In this document: positions 1-11,790 of the stretch, one piece after another
Position numbering within the stretch: the first letter of the stretch is position 1
How the letters are laid out: each line of letters starts with the position of its first letter
Source of the DNA: Brasenia schreberi
Taxonomy: Eukaryota; Streptophyta; Magnoliopsida; Nymphaeales; Cabombaceae
NCBI GenBank assembly: GCA_036023115.1
Contig: JAYKKT010000048.1
Location: forward strand, 9,276,501 to 9,340,500
Reading direction: 5' to 3'
Length of the DNA: 64,000 bases
Position numbers and translations under genes: made by a program
The notes under the pieces: model-generated
The model's database searches: none
What the model saw: the letters and a program-made list of their open reading frames with translations, nothing else
Told to the model about the DNA's origin: nothing

Positions 1-385
1 AGTGTTGGGTAATTAATCATTAACATGTACAAAAGATGCACGTGACAAAAATGAAGATGCTAAGGTGAATGAGTGGTCACACAAGAAAAGACTATACATA
101 ATAAGATTATTAGAAACAAATTGAGAGTGGTATCAATAGATGACAAAATGAGAAAAATCGTTTAAGATGGTTTGAACACATAGAAAGATGATCAAAAAAG
201 CTCCGATAAAAAAATATGAAAAACTAGATTATGAAAATGTTAAAAGAGGAAAAAGAAGACCACAAAAGTGTTGGAAGGAAACAATAAAACATTATTTAGC
301 TTATCTTGAGTTAATAGTTAGCATGGTACATGATCGACCTATATAGAAACAAAGAATCTATATAGTTTTGACTGTTGACATCTTA
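1..385 (+). mobile_element. RTE-type LINE, 3' fragment
   Basis: The sequence follows, base for base with scattered changes, the 3' part of the longer RTE copy at about 16730-17110: the region coding for the C-terminal end of the reverse transcriptase ORF, then the 'catg-rich' 3' UTR with the aacaaagaatc motif. Stops and indels break the frame, so it is a dead fragment. The left part lies outside the window. It ends before the (TTG)n tail seen in other copies. Confidence 0.7.
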
Positions 386-1090
386 GTTATCATTGTATTT
401 TATAGTTTCTTCTTCTTTTTGACATTTCACCACTTAGTTTGTCACATCTTTCATTACCTAGTTTTGACCAATATTGTGAATAGTGTACCGGCCCTTGTAT
501 CACATAGGGCATCGATCCACATGATTTTGTAACATGTATAATGTCTTGTATGCACAAAAGATAACTATCTTAAATTCTTAATAAAAAAGAGTTTCATGAA
601 AGTTTTAAACTACAAAGAGTGATAGATTCTCAAAGTTTCAAACTTAAAAATAAATACAATTAGAAAAAATAGCTATTTTTTATTTTTGTGTTCCTTCTCG
701 TGCCCCCAGTACTTCATATTCTTCTCTTCCCACTTGTATATCTTGTATTTCTTTTAGCATTTACACCTTTACTTGGCACGGTGGAGCAAGGACATATGTT
801 CGTTCTGGTTCGAGTTATATGATGTCTTACAAGCCCAACTCCATTGTGTCTACAAAAGTTGTATCTCATTACCATTGTTTTTCTGCATTGTTTCACAAAC
901 TTTTAGTTCTCAATCGAAGAGGAATCGGTATTGTCAGTCATCGACCGATACAAGAAATGAGACTTTGAGCTTTAAAGGAGAGAGCAAGGGTTTTCTTAAA
1001 AAGGGAAACGGACATGAAGGCTGAAGAAGGTGGTTTTGTGGGGTTTAAAATAACATTGGACCTCAAAAGTTGAAAAGCGTGACCTATGGA
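386..1090. other. Gene-free AT-rich stretch
   Basis: No convincing exon or RNA gene seen. Short open frames at 714-1024 on both strands have no recognisable motif, and I treat them as chance. Confidence 0.5.
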
Positions 1091-1229
1091 AAAATCAATA
1101 TCATGTCATACGATACCAGAGCCATACCATAAGATATGGTATAATATGACCCGATAAATGGTGCATACCAATTCAATATCGATTTAGGGTGATAAAATCA
1201 TATTATATTGTACAATTTTAATAACATTG
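1091..1229. repeat. Degraded relative of the hAT CGTATCG family (tentative)
   Basis: This AT-rich stretch has several 'atacgata/ggtata' words and ends in aataacattg, the same end as the non-autonomous hAT at 20950-21430. No matching left terminus or target duplication is visible, so it can only be an old truncated copy, if it is related at all. Confidence 0.25.
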
Positions 1230-1492
1230 GTTTTATACCTTGTAAGAGCTTTCTTTGTTGTATTTTCACGTGTCTAAACCATTTAAAATGATTTTTTCTC
1301 GTTTTATTGTCTACTGGTTAGAGCAAGAAGCTACAAAATTCATAGAGGCTTATAACAGTGATTGAGTGGTCCATCAAGTAGAAAAATACTGATAAATACA
1401 AAAGAATCTCACTATCAAAAGTTACATATTGCAGCTAACATCTAACTTTATCTTTCACATCTGCTGCCTGATTGACCAACTCTTTCCCTAGT

Positions 1493-1720
1493 GCAATGCA
1501 GATCATTCAAACTTACACAAGTGCATATAAATCAGGTGCATATGTAGATCCATTATCAGGGAAGCCGAATGAAGCTGTGCTTAATAGACCCATCCTTCAT
1601 TTCCGCGACACATGCAAGGAAATTGTTTTAGGCATGGGGACCCCTCCCAACTATATTCATGAAACATTACGTGCAAGATGTAAAGAATTTAACGACGACT
1701 GGGAACCAGTATGGAAGGAT
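1493..1720 (+). other. Exon-like open stretch, unrecognised protein
   Basis: An open frame of 76 codons is preceded by a pyrimidine-rich tract ending ccctag and followed by gat|gtaact, so it has the form of an internal exon. The encoded peptide is of mixed composition, unlike simple-repeat ORFs: it includes AMQIIQTYTSAY, PILHFRDTCKEIVLGMG and KEFNDDWEPVWKD. I do not recognise the family and see no partner exons within several kb. A SINE sits a few bases downstream (1737-1868). It may be a relic exon of a gene dismantled by repeats, or a piece of a transposon ORF. Confidence 0.3.
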
Positions 1721-1736
1721 GTAACTTTGATTACAA

Positions 1737-1868
1737 ACTCTTTTTTTTTTTTGTTACAAAAGGAAGCGGAACCCTAACACACCCACACATGCACTCTCTA
1801 AGAGTCGAACTCCCCACTAGCAGTAATGGCGCTAGAGCGCCCTGCCATTGAGATAAGGCTTTGGGTGC
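1737..1868 (-). mobile_element. tRNA-derived SINE with poly(A) tail and 13-bp target duplication
   Basis: Read on the minus strand, the element starts at about 1868 with a tRNA-like head: an A-box-like tatctcaatggcag and a B-box-like gagttcgactctt, spaced as in RNA polymerase III internal promoters. It ends in a run of A (the T run at about 1740-1751). It is bracketed by direct repeats actttgattacaa (1724-1736) and actttgatcacaa (1869-1881), 12 of 13 identical, as expected of LINE-mobilised target-primed insertion. It has no coding capacity. A true tRNA gene is excluded because no cloverleaf closes. Confidence 0.65.
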
Positions 1869-1881
1869 ACTTTGATCACAA

Positions 1882-2919
1882 TTTTGATACTACTAGAATT
1901 TGGGTTTTTAATGTTATTGATACATAATAAAGTCTTGGCATCTTGCACAAGGAGCATTAACTAACATAGCTAAAGGATCGACTGAGAAATGGAAGATCAT
2001 GACATTTAATTTCCCGTGTTATTTTAGTAACTCGTTTTACCTGTTATGTTATTTAGAGGTTAATATATTTGATTTTTTTTTAACTTGGCATACTAACGTA
2101 GGCGATACATCCGTGTCACATCACTAGTTTTCAACTGATGTGGCATGCATGCGATGACAATAATTCTACAAGCCATGTAAGGAGAGAGTGAGAGCATAAT
2201 TTGCTTGACTATTCGTTTTGCATTCAATGCTATCGATTTTCTTATTGACATGGACATTAATTCATTGCATTGCATTAAATACTATCGATTTCCGTATCAA
2301 CATTGACGTTAAAATTGATTTGTATGATTTGAGGAACGTATGACATAAGAAGTTGTTTAACTTCTCGTTTATGATGATAATGTTCAACTTTTTTTTTAGA
2401 GAATCTGCTGCCTGAAACTGAACTTAGAAGTGTGATGGTGTGGTTTGGTTGAATTATGTTACTTATAATGGTTCCATTGGTTGCCCAATTTTGTTCAAGA
2501 CTGAGCCTAAAATCAAACCAAACAAGACTACGATCACTCCCTATCTTTTTCATGTTTGATTTTAAATTGCCAATTCACTGTATTTATAAATAGAAATTCA
2601 GTTTGAAATCCGACTCCAACTCAATCGTAGTGAACCAACTCTGTGCTAGGCAAGCCCATGAACGCTCCATAATGTTTGTATTCTGGTTGTTGGGACATGA
2701 TTATTGCCTTGGACCAAGCTCCACCTAATCGCCCAGTTAGGTACGAACATGAGCCCAAGCTGGATGTGTGAGTGAGTGGCCAAGTTGCATAGATTTTAGA
2801 CAAGTAGGGCATCAAGTAACACTTTTTTTTTTCAATTATTTCATCCATTAAACTATTTATAGACAATTGAAGTTACAAATATAAATAAATATAGGCATTC
2901 AATACACAAATATATGTCC
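1882..2919. other. Gene-free AT-rich stretch
   Basis: No supported gene. Open frames at 2275-2553 and 2621-2866 (-) have no recognisable motif. Confidence 0.5.
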
Positions 2920-2927
2920 GTAATGCA

Positions 2928-3051
2928 CAGTGGCGGATCCATAAACTTGTTTTGGATGGGGCAGGCTTTAAAAAAAATTGAACATTTTTTGAAATTTCAA
3001 TACAAAAGTACCAATTTTGAATTTTCCGATATGCAGTCGCATCCACCACTG
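2928..3051. mobile_element. hAT-type MITE, 124 bp
   Basis: The termini cagtggcggatcc and (reverse complement) ccagtggtggatgc form an imperfect inverted repeat of about 12 bp. The element is flanked by gtaatgca (2920-2927) and gtaacgca (3052-3059), an 8-bp duplication with one mismatch, the size typical of hAT transposons. The interior is AT-rich and non-coding. A possible second, degraded member ends near 62844 (tccgccactg). Confidence 0.6.
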
Positions 3052-3183
3052 GTAACGCAGGTCGAACCATTTCATGCTTGTTACCATGGCATGCGTATGG
3101 ATGGTAATATGAGGCAAACTAAAAGAACCAAACGACCGTTATTCGTTGCTCTACTCATTTTCTATATAAATAAAACGAGCTCG

Positions 3184-4620
3184 CTGCTAGGTCTGTTCGA
3201 ACAAGTGGACAATCCGAAAAAATGAGATTTCCATGCTCCCGCTGGCTTGCTGCCTTTATCATTCATTGGTCCGGTGGTTTCGGATCTAACCAAACCGAGA
3301 CAGGACCTGACTGGAACCACGACAACTCGGCTTGGTTCTAGTTCCATCTTTCATGGAACCAGAACTGGCGGTTCATCCTTTATTTTTTATTTTCTAATTT
3401 CTTGAATATTTTTTTGGTTCTAAATGATTTGGGCCTCAAACTAGAACAGGAAATTCCAAACTGGAACATGAACCGGCCCTGCCTCGGTTCAGTTTCACTT
3501 CCTGGATTTGAGCAAACCGAAACTGGTAGTTTAGAACCGCTTATTCTAGATTTCCCTGGGTTTAAAAACATTAACGAGCTTAAACAAGCTGAATCCAGCT
3601 GAAACTTTTGCCATGTTCATGTTTTTAGCTCGGAGGAAAAGAACATGAAGATCAAGAAATAAGCCAAACAGAGCACAACCACAAACGGCTTGGTTCAATT
3701 ACCAGCCCTAGCAAGTGTGTAAGTGTATTAATTGTCTGTTTAACTCACGAAACTAACTGGAATTTGTTTTTTTTTAAATCACAATATTAGTTGTATTAAT
3801 TGCCTGTTTAAAAAAAAATCTTATGTTTTTAATTTTTTTAATAAAAGTACTGGTTTTAGGCTCAAATCGGAACCACTCCAGAACTGACCATGCCTAGATC
3901 CATATGTTTCGGTGAACAAAATTTAAAAATAACTTAACTAATCCAATTATGCAGATTTGGAGTGAAAAAAGCATATCACAGATCGTATTTGGGTCCGATT
4001 TGGTCTTGTGCACTTTGGCTCATCACAATATCAATGTTTAGATTTGATTTCTTATACACAAAGTATTGATTGTTAGCTTCATGTATTTGGATCAAACTGT
4101 ATTTCATATTATATGCTCCCAAATTAAATTGCCTTCCAACCTTGAAAAAAGGATTAGAAAAAATCGGTTATAATTGAAAAACAAACCAAATCGACATTTT
4201 TTTGGTTTGGTTCAGGTCCGTTATCTCTATAATCTGGTTCGATTTTAGTTCGTGAGTTCCCCCCCTTAATTCATTTTTCGGCTATTTTGGTTCGTTTTGG
4301 TTACTGGACTGAACAGATCGATGAACACTCGATCACGAGTTGAGATAGAAGTAGACTTGATCGGTTCTGTTTTTCCTGAAATCAAGAACCAGATCCAAAC
4401 TGGGATTATACTGGTTCTAGTTTGAGACTTAAACCATCCAAAACTGAAGAAAGATCATTGAAAATTTGAAATTAAAAGAAAAAAATAAACCAGTGGTTTG
4501 AAACTGTCAATTCTGAGATTTCTTACATGAGACGTCGAACCAGAACCGAATCGGGTGGTCTTCGATTGTCTGCTTCACCGGTTCTGACCGGTTCCAAAAC
4601 CAGCCATGTCTAGATAGAAG
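3184..4620. repeat. GGTTC/GAACC-rich dispersed repeat mosaic
   Basis: Dense short words of the type ggttccag, gaaccgg, ccggttc and aaccgaaac occur on both strands for about 1.4 kb, with termini like ccatgcctaga (about 3890) and gccatgtctaga (about 4605). The same texture recurs at about 17640-17950, 29870-31170, 38330-38530, 40390-40580, 42760-42935 and 56405-56830. I infer a high-copy non-autonomous DNA element family, nested or tandemly inserted here. No coding capacity. Confidence 0.45.
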
Positions 4621-5032
4621 TAGAACGGAGGATTTGGATCAAATATCCGATCATAAATAGTCGACCCACCGACGACCCCGTCATTCTCTATCACATTAAG
4701 TGGCATTTGCGTCATTTCGGTTTCTTCCAGTACTACTTTGAAAATTTTAAAATCCTCAGAATCCGCAAGAACGAGCGGCCAGCGCGCGCGCATGCATAAA
4801 CACACACACTGAGGTGAGTGGGGTGCGTCTTCGTTAAAGAGTGCTTTGAAGCAAACTGGTTGTTGGATCTGAAGAGGTGGCACGGGCCGTTGGTTCCCTG
4901 GAGAGGCGAATCCTTGGTTGCCCTAATCTCTGACCCGGTCACGATGATCTGTTCGCCGTCGACGGTCTCCTCGCCGCTGGAATTGAGTGACGCGGTCTCG
5001 CTGGTTTTGCTAGAGGAGCGGTGAGCGGAACT
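4621..5032 (+). promoter_or_regulatory. Upstream region of the 5033 gene
   Basis: Composition changes from AT-rich to GC-rich at about 4740, with a gcgcgcgcatgcataa stretch and then a CG-rich leader up to the start codon. No clear TATA box at a fixed distance is visible. This is only the likely promoter and 5' UTR. Confidence 0.3.
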
Positions 5033-8000
5033 ATGGGAAAGGCCGAGGAGGAAACCGTTGCCGCGTCCTTGGCCGTCGATTTTGGTTCCGACGATCCGCT
5101 TGGAGATGCCAGCCGTAGTAGATCCGCCGCCATGCGTGGGGCGCTCAGCCTCAAGTGCGTCGTCCTCGTCGTTTTCGGTCTGGCCGTACTTGTTTCGTCC
5201 ATCTTCTGGCTGCCGCCTTTTGTTCACTTTGCGGATTGGCCGGATCTGGAGCTCTGGAGATCAGGAGGTAAAATTTGCTGATTTTCCGTGGTTTTGGTGG
5301 CTGCATTGGGCGTGGTTAGTGGATTGGGAAGATCTGAACTGAATCTGCGTCCCCTGCGTCGGAAGAATTTAATTTTGGGGGATTTAGACGAGGAACTGGG
5401 ATCCAGAGCAATCTGCATTGTCTATTTTGTGGAAATTTTGGTTATTATAGTCTTTCTGCATCCCCAATTCGTTGTTGTCGCTAATTTTTCAACGTTTTAT
5501 TTGCATGTGTTCAGTAGGTCTTCTATGTCATGTATGACTCTTTACACTTTTCGTCAACAGTGTGATTGGGTCAGTATCGATGTTTGCTGATCTCATCAAA
5601 TTTAGCGAGTCTTTCGCAAAAACTTTTAGATGGCTGAATATGGAAGTGTTTATCTTTTATAAGGCCAGGATTTTTTACTGTATTTTTCTTTTTAGTTCCG
5701 GCAGTAGAAACTTTTGTCTTGATTTCTCGTATTACTCGTTGATATGGAAGTAACCGTTTTCGCGACTTATTCACTATTTGGCATTGCTCTCGTTCTTGTC
5801 AAGTAGTTGTTTTTCTTGTGGCTGTCAATATGTAGGTGCTCGTGTATGTATATGTGCTTTTTCATCTCCCGTGGATGAACTGGCCGTACTTTTTGTTTCT
5901 ATGACAACGTGGATATATTTCTTAAACATCAAATTTTCTTGGTGGTTGAAGAATTTGTGGCTTGTGTCACCACCATTCATATAATATATCACATAACTGA
6001 TTTGTCCTTCTGTTGCGTGTCGTGCATTCTACGCTATGAATATTGCCGTATGAGAAATTTGATGCGGATACTCTTTCTTCCAAATAGTAGAATCTGTTTC
6101 CGGGTGGAGCCTCAAATCTAGGTTTTCAGGTGTTGTTGCCATGCATTCAAAGGAAACAAACTTATTGCGGAAGAGTTAACAGTAGTTGATATCATATTTG
6201 GATCCTATCTTGGTTTATTACAGTGAAAGTGCTGATGAATTCGGTGATCAGATCCTATTTATTTCATTGCGTTCTTTTCTGATGTGGTCAGATGTGATAG
6301 TTCAAGTTTTCAAATTCTGCTCTTTATTGAAGGATTTGGGGTTCATATACCGTCCTTCTTTGACTCCAAGAAACGGCAAAATAAGTTGTTTTCTTCCTGG
6401 AAACCATTCACTCAAACAGAATCCAAACCGGGGGGGAGGATTCACCCCCACAAAGAAAGTAGTTTGCAGAGTGCGATCAGCCCAACCTTACAATAAACTA
6501 AAGCTTGAGAGACACATAAAGGACACATCGGTAAGGATCCGTGCACCCAGGAGAAGTCTCTTCTCACTTAATCTTGGAAAACTCTAGGACTTTGGAGTTT
6601 AGAAGATACTCAAGGATGACAACAACACAATCTTTTTGTGTTCTCGGTCATTTAGAATTCTACTGTGACAACCTATGTCTGATTTGCTGGCATACTTTTA
6701 GATCCCATTATGTGAATGTATCAATTTACGATCATTTTTTGCTGGTCACGAGGAACATATGAAATGTTATCTGTTGTATTTTTGGGATCATAACATAAAG
6801 GGGTTCTGAAAGTGTTATTTGTTTGAGACGCTTGGTGCACCTAGACCTAGGCAATGCCTGTAACTCTCCTCCACAGAGTATCATGTATTTTGTTTGAAGT
6901 TTGTATATATGAATCTTTTGATCCTGGTATAACCATGTCTTCCGAAACATGTCCTAGGTAGTTAAATTGATGTGCATTTTAGTTGTTTCCAGCTATTGCA
7001 CCAAATGATCTGTATCCTGTTGGATGGAGATAAGGCTAATAGAAATAATTTGTTGCCTTCTTGAGTTTATACTATACTATATTATATATTATGTATACAT
7101 ATATGTATGTGTGTATGTATGTATGTATGTTGTATGAGTTTCTGATTTCATGGTTCCTGTAAACAATCTTCTTAACAGTTTTCTGACTGAGGGAAGCTCT
7201 GCCTGCAGCTCAAATAGAAGGAAGTTTTATACTTCAAAAACCATCGTCACTGCTGAGGCAAAGAGCTACAATTGGCAAGCTCGAGTATGATATCTTGGAA
7301 GAAATTGGAGTCTTCAACACCAAGGTCGATTAAATTTAAAAATTTCAATCATCTCTATTTGTAATTTATGAGTAGATTAGCTTCTCTTTGCTGTTAACTG
7401 ACTTCTTAATATGAGCAGGTAGTTATCATTTCGCTGGAGTCCGATTCTCAATCGAACTGGACGAATGTCGTTTTCGGTGTCCTTCCATTTGTCCAAGGCA
7501 CAAACATTTCTTCTGCTGGATTGAGCATACTGAGGGCTTCTTTGGTAGATTTAGTCATTCAGAACTCAGATTTGCACCTAACCCCAAGCATATTTGGGGT
7601 CCCGTCTTCCTTCCAGATGCTGAAATTCCCTGGAGGAATAACCATTGCCCCTCCACAAAATGCTTTCCCTTTGCAGAAAGTTCAGGTCCCTTTCAACTTC
7701 ACGTTGAACTATTCTATATACCAAATTCAAGAAAATTTCGATGCACTGAAGAATCAACTGAAATCTGGGCTGCATCTCAGGGAGCACGAGGTGTGCATAT
7801 ATCATTCCTTTGATCCTCTGATTTATTTTATTTTATTTCGTCAATTGTTTTCCTATTGTTTCATTGCGTTCTCTTCTTTCCTCAATTTCATTTTGTTCTT
7901 GTAGTATTATGCATCCACATTGATCAGCTCCTACAATGCAGGCTTTGTACGTAAGATTGACAAACCTAAATGGTTCGACATTGTCTCCGCCGGTTATCGT

Positions 8001-9446
8001 TCAAGCATCAATTTTGGCTGAAGTTGGACTTCCTCCTCCGAGGGTGAGGCAATTGGCTAAAGTCATAGCAAATTCTCAAGCAAAAAACCTCGGCCTTAAC
8101 CATACGGTCTTCGGTAAAGTGAAGCAGATACGTTTGTCATCCTATCTACAACATTCCCTTAAGGGTGATGGTAGTTCATCACCAATTCCTGCTCCTGCAC
8201 CTCATCATAACCATCACCACCACCATCACCATAACCACCATCACCGTGATTCTCATACAGATGAAGTCTCTGCGCCACCGTCTCAGCCTCCAATGAATCT
8301 TGTGCACCGTGAATTCCATCACGCATGGCCGCCATCCAAGTGTCCCGATTCTGGCTCTGATTTGGGTCATAACAGAGATGATCTTGCTGCCCCTAGAATT
8401 TCTCCCTCTGCATCAATGCGGCAGCAAGCGGGTCCTCCCGACCCAATGTCGTACCTGCCTGAAGGATCGCCTCTGAATGCTGTTTATTTCGCTCATGTTC
8501 AACCCCCAAGTGAGACTGCACCGGGTCCAAGAAAGGTTACTGAGGATTCTCTACCTGTAAATGGTCCAGAAGATGCCCGTCCAATTTTCCTAGCCAACTC
8601 ACACTGTCCAGCACCGTCGCCAACTCCATGTACGTATTCTTCTTTTTAGCCAATTCAAGTGTGGTTGTAGGAAATCTTTCTCGATCCTTCCGTAGAGGAT
8701 CATGTGTCGCACTAGGCCCTTAGGCAAATTGCAGCAAGTCGAATATGAGATCAGAAAAAATACCCATGTCTATGAATTTTGATGCAGGATGAGTGGTAAT
8801 CTAAAACTCTATTGTACTTCACTTTAACATCTGATGGTTCTTGGAATCAGGTTGCTACTGGAGGTGGCAATTAAATTTGTGTTCTGTCGTTTATGTTCAT
8901 CTAATAAACCTGTCAACCTGAACACGACCTTTTTCTTTTTGGTTTTGATGTTACAGTAGGTTAACCTAAACACAACACACACATACTCTTGACACGAACA
9001 GACTTTAAGGTAGTGCGCATGTCAAATTTTCTATGTCATGTTTTGCGAGTTCTAATGGCAATTTTTTGTTTCAGGTCATGTTTGTGTTCCTGTCATATAC
9101 AGATCAACCCAAATAGGGACCTGATATTTTATTTTACTTTGGGTGGAAAAAATGCAACCAACACAACATAAAAGAATATACTCCTGATGTGAACATGGAC
9201 TTTTCAAGTTGTGTTCGTGTCAACAGTTTTCGCTTAATGCGTTCTATTATTCCCAGCCTTAATTACTGCATTTTCATTTCCTTTCTTTTTTCGTTGAAAC
9301 AACACTGTTACTGATGTCTTTAACTATTATGTTTCTTTTCCAGTTGCAATCGATCATTGACCATGAAATGTACTCATTGTGCAGCTTCGGCGACGCTAAC
9401 AATTCCATGGATTCTTGTGCTTGGAGCAATGTTGCTGCATGTATGA
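5033..9446 (+). CDS. Plant membrane/GPI-type protein of unknown function (DUF7036-like), 5 exons
   Basis: Exons 5033-5267, 7209-7324, 7419-7790, 7942-8629 and 9385-9446 join in frame at GT-AG borders to give 490 aa. Start is the ATG in actatggga; upstream in-frame triplets are not ATG. Residues about 40-62 are a strong hydrophobic segment (LKCVVLVVFGLAVLV...), a signal anchor or transmembrane helix after an acidic N-terminus. Residues about 80-320 are the conserved part, with WTNVVFGVLPF and LPPPRVRQLAKVIANSQAKNLGL; I recall this pattern from an uncharacterised plant family, probably DUF7036, unconfirmed. Residues about 329-342 are almost all His, followed by a Pro/Ser-rich tail. The last exon encodes SSATLTIPWILVLGAMLLHV, a hydrophobic end typical of a GPI signal or second membrane helix. 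The last splice acceptor (gcag at 9381-9384) was chosen because it alone gives this end. Function unknown. Confidence 0.75.
7077..7131. repeat. (TATA/GTAT)n microsatellite in intron 1
   Basis: Impure tata followed by tgta/gtat tetranucleotide repeats, inside the long first intron of the 5033 gene. Confidence 0.8.
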
Positions 9447-10071
9447 CGTTGCTGAAAGCATGTAATTTCTTTCCTCAGGAAAGGTTTCCAATGCTACAAA
9501 GTGGCATTGGTTTTCCTCTGCATAAGGAGCGATCCGCGAAGAGTTTCTTTTAGAGATATTGGCGCAAAAGGTGCAACTGAGGTCAGATTTGCTTTTGTAT
9601 ATATATATATATATATATAAATGTAATTGTAGCGTTACCGGCAAATGTGTGGGTCGAAGCCAGAGGTGGGAGGCCCTTGCGTATTGCTGCTGCAGACTCT
9701 ATCACCTTCACTAGCAAAAAGAAAGTTTTCCGCTGAGAAATCTCTCGATTGGTCATGAACATTGTTGAAAGTTTTCCTAGTTTTCTTCTGCACAACACAC
9801 CGCAGAGAGAGAGAGAGAGACTCATTTGAGCCGTATGTGTTTTGTCTTGTCGCCTTTGAGATACGTGTTATCGTTACAATTATTGAGCACCACCCTGTTG
9901 TAAAACCACCTGCCGTAGAACCCCTGAATTTGTTGATTCAGTGGGCTCCTGTTCTATCTTTGAGAAAGGACATGGAAGAAAACTTTAGAAGAAATGCCCT
10001 TATTAGTAGCCTTCTTCTTTATGCGTGTGAATGTGTCTATGCGAGAGAGAGAGAGAGAGAGTAGAGTAGAG
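9447..10071 (+). other. 3' flank of the 5033 gene with microsatellites
   Basis: Contains (TA)n at about 9599-9619, (GA)n at about 9805-9821 and (GA)n at about 10042-10061. No further gene is supported. Confidence 0.6.
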
Positions 10072-10981
10072 TAGGGATGGCAATTATACCCACATCGGGC
10101 ATATTCTGAAGGAAAAAAAATCATCCTTCAGTGCGGTGGGGTAAGGGAGGAAAGACCCACAGGCTGTGTGGTCGGGTTTAAGGTAAAACCCTGTCCTCCC
10201 TCGATATATATATTTACTTCTAATTTAAATAACAAGGATCAATTTTTCAAAGTGACAAAAGAATTGATGGAGATGTTACGTATAGAATTAATGCCGATTG
10301 ATTAAAATGGAAAGGAGCATGAGGTATTCTTTGTCATAAGAAGATATCATTAAAGTTAAAAGGTAAATATTATAAATCAACAATTAGATATGTCATGTTT
10401 TGTAGTTCTAAGTGTTGAAAAGTTAATTATCATGTACAAAAGATGTTTGTGACAGAAATAAAGATGTTGAGATGGATGAGTGATCATACAAGAAAAAACC
10501 GTATACATATTGAGGTTATTAGAAACAAATTAAGAGTGACACCAATAGAAGATAAAATGAAAGAATATCGTTAAGATGGTTTGGACATATAGAAAGAAGA
10601 TGAAAAGAAAAACCTTAATAAAGGTATTAAAAACTAGATTTTGTTAGTATTAAAAGAGGTAGAAGATTGAAAACCACAAAAGTGTTGAAAATAAATAATA
10701 AAAAATGTTTTTTAAATATATAACATAGCACATGATAGGACTATGTGGAAACAAAAAATTCATGTAGCTGACCCGGTTTAGTATGAGAAAAGGCTTGGTT
10801 GTTAGTTGTTGTTGTAAAATATTATAAAAAAGATATTGTATTTTAAATATATAACCTTAACTGATTTTTTTTATAAAAAACACTTTGCAGGTTGAAGTGA
10901 GGCCGGGTGGGGTCGAGTTATAACGAAGAGGGATCCCCAAGACTCACGGGATGTAAAACCCGTGCCCCATTGCCATCCCTA
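10072..10981. mobile_element. TIR element (tagggatggcaat ends) split by an RTE fragment
   Basis: The left end tagggatggcaat (about 10072) and right end attgccatcccta (to 10981) are perfect 13-bp inverted repeats. The outer parts are GC-rich and share words such as gtggggt and cccgtgccccat. An RTE 3' fragment (10227-10815) occupies the centre, so the original element was only about 320 bp. Flanks are (GA)n, so a target duplication cannot be read. Related debris may start near 38601 (ctagggatagcaacgg). Confidence 0.5.
10227..10815 (+). mobile_element. RTE-type LINE, 5'-truncated 3' end
   Basis: Starts at ggatcaatttttca, homologous to the middle of the reverse transcriptase 3' region in the other RTE copies, and runs to the tail ggcttggttgttagttgttgttg. 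Frameshifts destroy the ORF. It lies inside the TIR element 10072-10981. Confidence 0.7.
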
Positions 10982-11423
10982 AGAGAGAGATGCGTATGAA
11001 CAAAAATGGTTCCGTAGGCTTTACATGTATCAAATAGCACCGAAACGTTCCTGTTTTCAAACCACCAACAGATGCAATTGCTATTCCCGACGACTAGCCT
11101 TCGGTCTAAAATAGATGACAGGACGTTTGGATTGCTAACTCTTAGCAATTTATAGGCATCATTATCACGTGGTGAGACTTGATTATTTACTATTATGATA
11201 ATTTTTTATTGATTCCCCTGGTAGAGTCAGAATCATTTCGTGGGATGATAAATTTTTACTATTATGATACATATATCTTTATGTACATAAAAAATACTTA
11301 AATATTTTCATCATTTGATCCTTGAAATCAATATAGAGTGCAATTAATCTTAAAATGATCCACCAATGGAGGGCAATTTTTGAGCTCTAAAGTAATAGTG
11401 AAAGATAAGAATGGTGTCCGGTG

Positions 11424-11790
<367 letters not shown>

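Noticed and set aside
1780..1868. tRNA gene
   Set aside because: A and B boxes are present but no cloverleaf or CCA-end stem forms; the A-run and target duplication make it a SINE.
5058..5342. Overlapping frame in the first exon of the 5033 gene
   Set aside because: It lies in another frame and does not splice to the conserved exons.
9314..9553. Alternative reading frame as the last exon of the 5033 gene
   Set aside because: It needs a different phase from exon 4 and gives no hydrophobic end; the acceptor at 9384 fits phase and family shape.
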